This document shows, one piece after another, positions 46,462 to 54,228 of a stretch of 64,000 nt of DNA. A program made the position numbers and the translations under genes. The notes below the pieces were generated by a model that ran no database searches, was not told the origin of the DNA, and worked only from the letters and a program-made list of their open reading frames with translations. The stretch comes from CATQHS01 sp965203375 (GTDB taxonomy: Bacteria; Actinomycetota; Acidimicrobiia; Acidimicrobiales; Aldehydirespiratoraceae): assembly GCA_965203375.1 (NCBI GenBank), contig OZ241886.1, positions 310,001-374,000 on the forward strand, given 5' to 3'. The stretch's first letter is position 1; each line of letters starts with the position of its first letter.

Positions 46462-48729
46462 ATGGCTGCGGTATCCGGGGCGCCGGCCGCCGACCCGCCC
46501 GCCCCCGCCCCGGCTGCGGCTGGCGAGGTTCCGGCCAGGCCCCCCGCTGCGGCCGGCGAAGCCCTGGCCGCCCGGCCCGCCCCGGGGGTGGAGCTGGGCT
46601 CGTCGGAGGCCAGCCTGGCCGCCGCGGTGATGGACCGGCTGGGGATCGCCCCCGGCGCCGCCGTCGCCCTGCGCACCCCCGACCACGAGGCCTGGGCCCG
46701 GGCGAGGGCCCACGCCGCCGCCGACGCCCGGCTGGTTCGGCTGGGCCGGATGCTGTGGCCCCAGCTCGGGGTCCGCCCCGGCCAGAGCGTGACCCTGGAG
46801 GCGGCGGGCGACCTGCCGGCGGCCTCATCGGTGCGGATCACGCCCCCCTACAACCTCACCTTCAACCTCCAGCAGCGGCTCCTGGAGCGGCTGCGCGACG
46901 ACGGCACCCCGCTGTACCCCGGCAACCGGGTGCTGGCCGAGATCCACCCCGGCGGGGCCGGGATGCTTGTGCGCATCGACTTGGCCGACCCGCCGGTGTC
47001 CCGCATGGCCGACGACACCGAAGTGGAGATGCACCGGGCCGACGTGAGCGTCTCCGAGCGGGTCATCACCCTGGCCGATGTGGGTGGCGCCGACGCCATC
47101 GTCCGCCGGCTGCGGGAGCTGGTGGAGCTGCCCCTGCTGCGGCCCGGCTTCTACCGCCGGCTCGGGGTGCGCCCTCCCAAGGGGGTGCTGCTCCACGGCC
47201 CGCCCGGCACCGGCAAGACCCTGATCTGCAAGGCCCTGGGCCACGAGCTGGGGGTCACCTCCTACCGTATGTCGGCCACCGAGCTGGTGGGCAGCGTCCA
47301 GGGCGAGACCGAGGCCAACCTGCGCCTGCTGTTCTCCCGGGCCCTGGCCCACGCCCCGGCGCTGGTGATGCTCGACGAGTTCGACGTGATCTCCACCCAC
47401 CGGGAGCGCCTGGCCTCCCAGAGCGACGTGCGGGCGGCCAGCCAGTTGCTCACCCTGATGGACGGGCTGGAGGAGGTGGACGGCCTGATCCTGATGGCCA
47501 CCACCAACCGCATCCAGGCCATCGACCCCGCCTTCCGCCGGCCCGGCCGGTTCGAGGAGGAGATCTTCGTGGGGCCGCCCGGCGAGGCGGCCCGGGCCGA
47601 GATCCTGTCCATCCACACCCGGGAGATGCCCCTGAGCGCGGCGGCCGGCGCCGCCATCGACGACGTGGCCGCCTCCACCGGCGGGTTCGTGGGCGCCGAC
47701 CTGATGCACCTGGCCCGCTCGGCCGGGCTGGAGGCGGCCGACCGCCTGGCCCGGGGCCGGGAGGGATTCGAGCTGGCCGACTCGCTGGCCGACGTGGATC
47801 TCTCCGTGGAGGCCGAGGACTTCGAGTCGGCCCTGCGCACCGTGCGGCCCAGCGTGCTGCGCGACGTGGTGACCCGCACCGAGCGGGTGGCCTGGGACCG
47901 CATCGCCGGGCTGGCCGACGTCAAGGCCCGCTTGGCCGAGCTGGGCCGCCGGGCGGTGGACGGGGTCGATGCCGCCGGTGCCGGGGCTGACGGTGCTGGT
48001 GCCGATCCGGCCGGGGCCGGGGCCGGCGCTGAGGCCGTCGGTCCATCTGGGGACGGGGCTGACGCTGAGCCCGATGCTGGCGGTTCGGTCCAGGGGGTGC
48101 TGGTGTACGGGCCGCCCGGGTCGGGCAAGAGCGTTTTGGTCCACGCGCTGGCCGCTGAGCTGGGGGTGAACTTCGTGGCCATCGAGGGCAGCAAGGTCTA
48201 CAACCAGTGGCTGGGCGAGTCCGAGGAGGCGGTCAGGACCCTGTTCCGGCGGGCGGCCGAGGCCCGGCCGTCGCTGGTGATGCTCGACCATCTCGACGCC
48301 CTGGCCCCGGTGCGGGCCACCGACAGCAGCGAGCGGACCGACGAGCGGGTGGTGTCGGCCCTGCTGGCCGCGCTGGACGACGCCATGGCGGCCGGGCGGG
48401 TGTTCGTGGTTGGGGTGTCCAACCGGCCCGAGCTGATCGACCCGGCCGTGCTGCGCTCGGGCCGGCTCGGGGTCCACTTGGAGGTGCCCGACCCCGACGA
48501 GCGCCGCCGGGCCGAGCTGGTGTCGATGCTGGCCGCCGACGGCGGTCTGGGCCTTGAGCCCGATCTGGTGGCCGAGCTGGCCGAGGCCACCCGGGGCTGG
48601 AGCGCGGCCGACCTGGTGATGATGGTCGGCGAGGCGGCCGCCCAGGCCGCGCTGGAGAACCGGGCCCTGAGCTTCGACGACCTGACCGCCGCCCTCCCGG
48701 TGTTGACCCGGATGCAGGCATCGCGATGA
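46462..48729 (+). CDS. Cdc48/p97-like double AAA+ ATPase (755 aa)
   Basis: Residues 45-195 form an N-domain-like region (double-psi/CDC48_N style). D1 has Walker A GPPGTGKT (246-253), Walker B LDEFD (D305-E306) and the Arg-finger region RRPGRF. D2 has Walker A GPPGSGKS (550-557), but its Walker B is LDHLD (D609-H610), so the catalytic Glu is replaced by His. About 40 Ala/Gly/Asp residues interrupt D2 before Walker A. Cdc48 proteins unfold or remodel proteins. Its place inside a catabolic operon suggests a dedicated remodeller for one of the enzymes. The N-terminus is an Ala/Pro repeat. Confidence 0.88.
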   Translation: MAAVSGAPAADPPAPAPAAAGEVPARPPAAAGEALAARPAPGVELGSSEASLAAAVMDRLGIAPGAAVALRTPDHEAWARARAHAAADARLVRLGRMLWPQLGVRPGQSVTLEAAGDLPAASSVRITPPYNLTFNLQQRLLERLRDDGTPLYPGNRVLAEIHPGGAGMLVRIDLADPPVSRMADDTEVEMHRADVSVSERVITLADVGGADAIVRRLRELVELPLLRPGFYRRLGVRPPKGVLLHGPPGTGKTLICKALGHELGVTSYRMSATELVGSVQGETEANLRLLFSRALAHAPALVMLDEFDVISTHRERLASQSDVRAASQLLTLMDGLEEVDGLILMATTNRIQAIDPAFRRPGRFEEEIFVGPPGEAARAEILSIHTREMPLSAAAGAAIDDVAASTGGFVGADLMHLARSAGLEAADRLARGREGFELADSLADVDLSVEAEDFESALRTVRPSVLRDVVTRTERVAWDRIAGLADVKARLAELGRRAVDGVDAAGAGADGAGADPAGAGAGAEAVGPSGDGADAEPDAGGSVQGVLVYGPPGSGKSVLVHALAAELGVNFVAIEGSKVYNQWLGESEEAVRTLFRRAAEARPSLVMLDHLDALAPVRATDSSERTDERVVSALLAALDDAMAAGRVFVVGVSNRPELIDPAVLRSGRLGVHLEVPDPDERRRAELVSMLAADGGLGLEPDLVAELAEATRGWSAADLVMMVGEAAAQAALENRALSFDDLTAALPVLTRMQASR

Positions 48730-48867
48730 CGGCCGCGGCCGGTGCGCGGACGGTCGAGGCGATGATGGCCGCGGCCGAAACACGCGACGCCGAGGCGATG
48801 AGGGCCGCGGCCGGTGCGCGGGCGGCCGAGGCGGTGATGGCCGCGGCCGAGACACGGACGCCGAGGC
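48725..48867. repeat. Four tandem 36-nt units at the ATPase/GGT junction
   Basis: Units at 48725, 48761, 48797 and 48833 (36, 36, 36 and 35 nt) each start (G)ATGA or GGTGA followed by GGCCGCGGCCG and end in CCGAGGC or TCGAGGC. Types alternate as A-B-A-B. Each begins with a start/stop-like tetranucleotide. Confidence 0.85.
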
Positions 48868-48872
48868 GGTGA
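48726..48872 (+). CDS. Relay mini-ORF across the 36-nt repeats (48 aa)
   Basis: The ATG overlaps the ATPase stop (ATGA). The frame stays open through three 36-nt units. The one-base deletion in the fourth unit places a TGA exactly over the GTG of the next gene (GTGA). The peptide is Ala/Glu/Arg-rich (MMAAAETRDAEAMRAAAGAR). Confidence 0.4.
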   Translation: MTAAAGARTVEAMMAAAETRDAEAMRAAAGARAAEAVMAAAETRTPRR

Positions 48873-50479
48873 CGACGGCAGGCCCCGGTGTCGGCGCCGC
48901 GGCGGTGAGAGCCTTTCCGGCTGGCGAGGTGGCCGTCGGCGCGGCCGGGGTGGCCAGCGGTCACCCGCTGGCGGCCGAGGCCGGGATGGAGGCCCTGGCC
49001 GCCGGTGGCAGCGCAGTGGACGCGGCCCTGGCCGCCGCCTTCACCCAGTGGGTGGTCAACGCTCCGCAGTGCGGGCCGGGCGGCGAGCTGCTGGCCCTGG
49101 TGGCCGACGCCGACGGCGCCGCCGTCACCGCCGTCACCGCCTACGGGGGGTGGTCCCGAGTGCCGGGGGCTATCGACCCGGCTGCGCCGCTCACCGACCG
49201 GGGGCCCAAATCCTCGGCCGTGCCGGGCGCGCTGCGGGGAGCCGAGGCGGTGTGGTGGGCCTGCGGCCGCCTGAGCTGGCCCGACCTGTTCGCCGCCGGG
49301 CTGGCCGCGGCCGAGGGTCACGAGACCACCCCCCGGATGGGCGAGGTCTACACCCTGGTGGCGGCCAAGGGCTTCGACGAAGCCCTGGTTCGGATGCTCG
49401 GATCGCCCGAGCCGCCCCGGCCCGGCCAGACCATCCGCCTGGCCGCCCTGGCCGAGAGCCTGGCCGAGCTGGCGGCTGGAGGCGCCGACGCCCTCTACTG
49501 CGGCGAGCTGGGCGACCGGGTGGGCGCCGCCGCCGTGGCCGACGGGGCCTGGCTCCGCCGGGAGGACCTGCACGCGGTGGAGGCAGTCGTCGCCCCCGCC
49601 GTTCACTGCCAACTCGACGACATCGAGGTGTGGGCGTCGCCGCCGCCCAGCTACGCCCCCATCACCTCGGCGCTGGCGGCGGCGGTGAGCCCGCAGGCCG
49701 ATCCGGCCGGCCGGGACTTCGCCGTCGTCCAGGCCCCGCTGATTGAGCAGCGCCTGACCGCCCTTTGCGTCCAGGGCTCGGCCGGCACCACGGTGACCAC
49801 CGCGGTCGACGGCGACGGCCTGTCGGTCGCCGTGGTCCACAGCCTGGCCGGCGTCCAGTTCGGCTCGGGCTGGGTGGCGGGCGACACCGGCATCGCCCTG
49901 TCCAACCGGGTCGGCGCGTCGCGGTCGAATCGGCCCGACCTGCCCGCCGTCCATCCCCGCCGGGGCGAGATTCTGCCCCACACCCTCAGCGCCGCCCATG
50001 TGCGCCGCCGCGGTCCGGGCCGGTCCCGGTGGATGACCCTGGCCACTTCTGGCGGCGACCGGCAAGTGCAGTGGCTGGCCCAGGCTGTCCAGCGGTTCCG
50101 CCGGGACGAGCCTGCCGCGGCGATCGTGTCGGGGCCCCGCTGGTTCGTGTGCCCCGAGGGTGACCGGTTCGGTGTCCCGCACGGGATCGGCAAGCCCTGG
50201 TACGCCTTCGCCGAGCCCGGCGTCGAGTGGCGCGACGACGCCCGGGTGGCCGGTTACCAGGTGAAGCGGCCCGACAACGTGGGCGGCGGCCTGCAGGCCG
50301 CGGTCGGCCTGGCCGACGGCGGTGTCGAGCTGGGCAGCGACCCCCGGGCGGGCGGGGCGGCCCGGGCCACCGACGGAGAGGCGGGGGCTGGTTCGTCCGA
50401 GCGGCCCGCCGGCCCCGAGGCGGCCGGTTCGTCCGGGGGCGTCCTAGACGGGGAGGCTGGTTCGTGTACCTCGAGCTGA
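48869..50479 (+). CDS. Gamma-glutamyltransferase-like Ntn hydrolase (536 aa)
   Basis: The N-terminal half follows the GGT large-chain pattern (ASGHPLAAEAGMEALAAGGS then AVDAALAAAF, QCGPGG, SSAVPGALRGAEAVWWACG). The self-cleavage/nucleophile Thr is probably in QGSAGTTVTTAVDGDG, followed by FGSGWVAGDTGIALSNR. GGT-family enzymes cleave gamma-glutamyl amides or cephalosporin-like amides. The last 50 residues are Gly/Ala/Ser-rich and are encoded by copies of the next gene's ribosome-site region. The start is GTG with a GTGA overlap. Confidence 0.82.
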   Translation: MTTAGPGVGAAAVRAFPAGEVAVGAAGVASGHPLAAEAGMEALAAGGSAVDAALAAAFTQWVVNAPQCGPGGELLALVADADGAAVTAVTAYGGWSRVPGAIDPAAPLTDRGPKSSAVPGALRGAEAVWWACGRLSWPDLFAAGLAAAEGHETTPRMGEVYTLVAAKGFDEALVRMLGSPEPPRPGQTIRLAALAESLAELAAGGADALYCGELGDRVGAAAVADGAWLRREDLHAVEAVVAPAVHCQLDDIEVWASPPPSYAPITSALAAAVSPQADPAGRDFAVVQAPLIEQRLTALCVQGSAGTTVTTAVDGDGLSVAVVHSLAGVQFGSGWVAGDTGIALSNRVGASRSNRPDLPAVHPRRGEILPHTLSAAHVRRRGPGRSRWMTLATSGGDRQVQWLAQAVQRFRRDEPAAAIVSGPRWFVCPEGDRFGVPHGIGKPWYAFAEPGVEWRDDARVAGYQVKRPDNVGGGLQAAVGLADGGVELGSDPRAGGAARATDGEAGAGSSERPAGPEAAGSSGGVLDGEAGSCTSS

Positions 50480-51606
50480 AGTTCGCCGACGAGGGCTGGG
50501 CCGGCGCCGCCGTGGAGGCCATGTCGGCCTTCGCGGCCGAGCATCGGGACGAGCTGCGGGACTGTCAGCGGGCCGCCCGCTTCCCGGCCGAGCTGTACGC
50601 CGAGATGGGCCGCCGCGGCTGGGTCGGCCCGTTCACCCCCGTCGACGAGGGCGGCAGCGGCCTGGGGGTGGCCGAGTACTGCCTCATCGAGGAGGAGGTG
50701 GGCCGGTGCGGGCTGGTCTCGCCCCAGATCTCCATCCAGGGCCAGCGCTGGCTGATCGACTGGGGCACCCCCGAGCAGCGGGCCCGCTATCTGCCGGGGA
50801 TGGCCCGGGGCACGCTGATCTTCTCGGAGTCGATCTCCGAGCCCGGCGTCGGGTCGTCGATGAAGCTCATGGAGTCCACCGCCCGCCGAGACGGCGACGA
50901 CTGGGTCCTCAACGGGGCCAAGACCCACGTCAACCTGGGGCACCAGAGCCATGTGACCCTGGTGTACGCCATCGCCCCCGAGGGCATCACCGCCTTCTTG
51001 GTGGACACCGACCTTCCCGGCGTGGCCACCCGGCCCACTGACCCCATCGGCCTGCGGCTGATCCCCACCGCCGACGTGGTGCTCACCGACGTGCGGGTGC
51101 CCGCCTCGGCGGTGCTGGGCGAGCCGGGCCGGGGCATGGACACCTTCTTCTCCACCTTCAACATGAGCCGGCTGGGCAACGCGTCCGAGCTGATCGGGTT
51201 CGGCCGCCGGGCCCTGGCCGACGCCATCGCCTACGGGCGGAGCCGGCAGGTCGGCGAGTCGATGGTCACCGACTTCCAGGGCATCCAGTGGACGGTGGCC
51301 GACTGCTACGGCGAGCTTTACGGGGCCTCGCTGGCCCGGGACCGGGCCGCCAACCTCCACGCCGCCGGCGCCGACGTGGCTCTGGCCACCTCGCTGGCCA
51401 AGAAGATGGCCATCGACGCCTCCGAGCACTCCGTCAACGAGGCCTTCGCCCTCACCGGCGGGCACGGCCTCTACACCGACACCGACTACGGGCAGCTCCT
51501 GCACGACATGAAGGTGCTGCGGGTGGCCGGAGGGTCCCTGGAGGTGCTGCGCAACTACGTCGCCCGCCGGGTGCTGCGCTCCGAGACCTGCGAGGGCCTG
51601 GCTTGA
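50464..51606 (+). CDS. Acyl-CoA dehydrogenase family flavoprotein (380 aa)
   Basis: This is a full-length ACAD fold: LIFSESISEPGVGSSMK (FAD/substrate loop), WVLNGAKTHVNLG, the middle beta domain, and a C-terminal helical bundle ending with MKVLRVAGGSLEVLRNYVARR. The usual IYEGT is changed to RVAGGS. It oxidises an acyl-CoA made by the downstream ligase. GGGAGG precedes the GTG at 50464, which lies 16 nt inside the previous gene. Two further GAGGC...GGTTCGTCCG copies of this start region lie upstream. Confidence 0.87.
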   Translation: MYLELKFADEGWAGAAVEAMSAFAAEHRDELRDCQRAARFPAELYAEMGRRGWVGPFTPVDEGGSGLGVAEYCLIEEEVGRCGLVSPQISIQGQRWLIDWGTPEQRARYLPGMARGTLIFSESISEPGVGSSMKLMESTARRDGDDWVLNGAKTHVNLGHQSHVTLVYAIAPEGITAFLVDTDLPGVATRPTDPIGLRLIPTADVVLTDVRVPASAVLGEPGRGMDTFFSTFNMSRLGNASELIGFGRRALADAIAYGRSRQVGESMVTDFQGIQWTVADCYGELYGASLARDRAANLHAAGADVALATSLAKKMAIDASEHSVNEAFALTGGHGLYTDTDYGQLLHDMKVLRVAGGSLEVLRNYVARRVLRSETCEGLA

Positions 51607-51812
51607 TCCCCCGGCTCTCAGACCGCCCCCGGCCCGGACCGCCCCGGTCCGGACCGCCCCGGCCCTCGGGCCTCCTTCCTGTTTTTCTGAGCAGAAATTG
51701 TCGCCATAGCGCCAATTTCTGCTCAGAAAACCCGGTGGGGGGAGATCGCCTGGCCGATCGGGAGGAGGGTTCGGCCCGCCTCGCCGAGCCCCGCGAGGGT
51801 CGCTCGGTGTGA
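51603..51812 (+). CDS. Relay-type ORF running through palindrome copy 5 (69 aa)
   Basis: TTG overlaps the dehydrogenase stop (TTGA). The frame stays open for 206 nt, passes through the 48-nt palindrome (16 codons, FLSRNCRHSANFCSEN), and ends in a TGA overlapping the GTG of the ligase gene (GTGA). Translation is uncertain. Confidence 0.25.
   Translation: MIPRLSDRPRPGPPRSGPPRPSGLLPVFLSRNCRHSANFCSENPVGGDRLADREEGSARLAEPREGRSV
51683..51730. repeat. 48-nt palindromic element, copy 5
   Basis: The arms TTTTCTGAGCA/TGCTCAGAAAA are perfect, and the arm plus GAAATTG can pair with CAATTTC for an even longer stem. The core is GTCGCCATAGCGCCA. It lies between two co-oriented genes. Confidence 0.85.
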
Positions 51813-53305
51813 GGAACCTGGCCCAGCTCGTTTTGGACCGGGTCGAGCGGCAGCCCGGCGCCGCTTTCGGCATGGCCGGGTCCGGCCTCACCCTCGGTCA
51901 GGCCGCCGACCGGGCCGCCGCCGCGGTCGGGGCCCTGGGGGCGGCCGGGGTGGGCGCCGGCAGCCGGGTGGCCGTGGTGGGCGCCACCTCCAACAGCTTT
52001 CTGACCGGCTGGCTGGGGCTGGTGCTGGCCGGGGCCGAGGCCGCTCTGATAAACCCGGCCTACCCCCCCGACCTGATCGCCGAGATGCTGGCCCGGCTGG
52101 AGCCCGACGCGGTGCTGTGGATCGGCCTCGACCCGTCGCCGGGCGCCGCGCCCTCGGCCGTCCACCTCGACGGCGCCCGCCTTGACGAGGGCGAGCTGGC
52201 CGCCGGCGGTCGGGCGGTGAGCGGCCCCGTCCCCGACCCGCTGCCCGGCCTGGGCCGCGACCACCTAGATGTGGCCGGATACATGCACACCTCGGGCACC
52301 ACCGGGGTGCCCAAGTTCTGCCAGCAGACCCACGAGTACTACCTGCGGCTGGGCCGGTTCATCGCCGACTCGATGTGCTTGTCCGACGCCGACACCGTGT
52401 TGGCCCCGTTGCCCATGTTCCACATCAACCCGCTGGGCTACGGGGTGGTGGGCGGCCTGACCGGCGGCAGCGGCGTGCTGGGCATGGAGGGGTTCTCGGC
52501 CCGGCGGTTCTGGCCCGAGGTGAAGGACTGCGGCGCCACCGTGCTGATCCTGCACGCCCCTCCGGTGGAGATCCTCAAGCGGGCCACCGCGGCGGGCGAC
52601 GCGGCCGGCCACCGGGTTACCCGCATGTTCTACGCCGACCCGGAGTTCCTGGAGACCTTCTCGATCCCCCTGGGCTTCTCGGCCTACGGCTCCACCGAGG
52701 CCGGCGGGCTGTGCCACATCTGGGCCTGGCGCCGGGGCGATCCCTGGGACCCGCACCGCCTGCCCGAGGGCGCGGCCCGCTACGGGGGCCGGTCCCGCCA
52801 CGACGTGGAGTGGAGGGTGGACGACGAGGGCGAGATCCGGGTGCGGGGCGCCGCCGACGGCGTCCTGTTCGACGGCTATCGGCGGGGCTCGGAGCTGGAC
52901 CGCCCCTTCGACCCCGACGGCTGGTTCGCCACCGGCGACCTGGGCCGGATCGACGAGGCCGGGAACCTGGTGTTCATCGAGCGCCGGGCTGAGTCGATCC
53001 GGGTCAAGGGCGAGTTCGTGCCCATCGGCTACGTCGAGCAGCGCCTCGCCGCGGTCGATGGCCTCGATGACCTGGCCGTCTGGCGCCGCCGCAGCGAGCT
53101 GGTGGACGATGAGATCGTCCTGTACACCGCGGCCGCCGCCCCCCTCCCGGTGGAGCGGATCCGCTCGGCGGTGGCCGAGCTGCCGCCGTTCATGCGTCCG
53201 TCGGCGGTGGTGCGGGTGGCGGAGATCCCCCGCGACTCGGGAGTGGGCAAGGTGCGCCGCCGACTGCTGTCCGACGCTGAGGCCCTGGAGTCGGCCGAGC
53301 TGTGA
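51809..53305 (+). CDS. AMP-dependent acyl-CoA ligase (498 aa)
   Basis: This ANL-family ligase has the phosphate loop HTSGTTGVPKF, FSAYGSTEAGG, the TGDLGRID hinge and the C-terminal Lys in GVGKVRRRLL. It is probably specific for the acid handled by the preceding acyl-CoA dehydrogenase. The GTG start is overlapped by an upstream TGA, and its own stop overlaps the next gene as GTGA. Confidence 0.88.
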   Translation: MRNLAQLVLDRVERQPGAAFGMAGSGLTLGQAADRAAAAVGALGAAGVGAGSRVAVVGATSNSFLTGWLGLVLAGAEAALINPAYPPDLIAEMLARLEPDAVLWIGLDPSPGAAPSAVHLDGARLDEGELAAGGRAVSGPVPDPLPGLGRDHLDVAGYMHTSGTTGVPKFCQQTHEYYLRLGRFIADSMCLSDADTVLAPLPMFHINPLGYGVVGGLTGGSGVLGMEGFSARRFWPEVKDCGATVLILHAPPVEILKRATAAGDAAGHRVTRMFYADPEFLETFSIPLGFSAYGSTEAGGLCHIWAWRRGDPWDPHRLPEGAARYGGRSRHDVEWRVDDEGEIRVRGAADGVLFDGYRRGSELDRPFDPDGWFATGDLGRIDEAGNLVFIERRAESIRVKGEFVPIGYVEQRLAAVDGLDDLAVWRRRSELVDDEIVLYTAAAAPLPVERIRSAVAELPPFMRPSAVVRVAEIPRDSGVGKVRRRLLSDAEALESAEL

Positions 53306-53404
53306 CCGGCGAGTCAGGCCTCCGAGACGGCCGAGCTGCGACCGGTGGGAATGACCTAAGCGACGGTCGAGCTGTGACCAGCGGAGACGACCTGAGCGGC
53401 GGCC
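53297..53404. repeat. Three tandem 36-nt units at the ligase/DUF6282 junction
   Basis: Units at 53297, 53333 and 53369 begin GAGCTGTGAC, GAGCTGCGAC and GAGCTGTGAC and are each exactly 36 nt, followed by a partial fourth (GGGCGGTGATC). They contain the ligase stop and encode 12-residue repeats (TGESGLRDGRAA type) at the next protein's N-terminus. Confidence 0.85.
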
Positions 53405-54228
53405 GGGCGGTGATCGACGGGATGGTCGACTTCCACGTGCATTCGGCGCCGAGTCTGTCCCCCCGCCACACGCACGACCCCGACACCCTCGAGGCGGCCC
53501 GGTCCGCCGGGATCGCCACCTTCGTGCTGAAGGCCCACGAGGGCTCCTCGGCCGAGCGGGCCGAGCTGCTCGGCGATGAAGCGGTGGGGGGAGTGGTGCT
53601 CAACTCGCCGGTGGGCGGGGCCAACCCCGACGCGGTGGCCGTGGCCGCCCGGCTCGGGGCCCGGGTGGTGTGGCTGCCCACCATCTCCTCGCCCACCCAC
53701 GTGGCCGCCTGCGAACAGCCCGAGCTGGCCGCCCACCGGGGAATCTCGTTTCGGACGGTGCCGGTGGTGGAGGGCGGGGCGGTGCGGCCCGAGTGGCTGG
53801 AGGTGTTCGACGAGGCCGCCCGCCATCAGATGGTGCTGGCCTCGGGCCATCTGTCCATGGACGAGGCGGTGGTGACGCTGGGCGAGGCCCGCCGCCGGGG
53901 GGTGGAGCGCCTGGTGGTCAACCACCCGGGGCTGAACTTCCTGGGCTGGCGGGACGAGCACGCCGAGCTTTTTCGGGGGCTGGGCGCCTGCCTGGAGATC
54001 GGGGTGCTGGCCGACCTGCTGGCCGGCCCCAACGGGCCGACCACCGAGGACCTGGTGGCCGGCTACCCGCATGAGCTGCTGGTGTTCGGCAGCGACCTCG
54101 GCCACCGCGACTACCCGCCCATAGCCGAAGGCGTCCGGTCCTGGGTGGAGCGCCTCGACCCCATCCTGGGCGACGCCGGCCTGGAGCAGGTGGCCCGCAC
54201 CTCCGCCCTGGAGCTGCTGACCCCGTGA
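53302..54228 (+). CDS. DUF6282 / amidohydrolase-like metal-dependent protein (308 aa)
   Basis: A TIM-barrel amidohydrolase-like protein with VDFHVHSAPSLSPRHTHD, TFVLKAHEGSS, VLASGHLSMDEAV and VVNHPGLNF supplying likely metal His residues. This fits the DUF6282 family of uncharacterised hydrolases. The first 36 residues are three 12-residue repeats encoded by the junction duplication, so the ancestral start is probably the GTG at 53410 (VIDGMVDFHVH). The GTG at 53302 overlaps the ligase stop. Confidence 0.78.
   Translation: MTGESGLRDGRAATGGNDLSDGRAVTSGDDLSGGRAVIDGMVDFHVHSAPSLSPRHTHDPDTLEAARSAGIATFVLKAHEGSSAERAELLGDEAVGGVVLNSPVGGANPDAVAVAARLGARVVWLPTISSPTHVAACEQPELAAHRGISFRTVPVVEGGAVRPEWLEVFDEAARHQMVLASGHLSMDEAVVTLGEARRRGVERLVVNHPGLNFLGWRDEHAELFRGLGACLEIGVLADLLAGPNGPTTEDLVAGYPHELLVFGSDLGHRDYPPIAEGVRSWVERLDPILGDAGLEQVARTSALELLTP

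Noticed and set aside
48725..48867. CRISPR array
   Set aside because: The 36-nt units are contiguous without spacers and contain start/stop overlaps.
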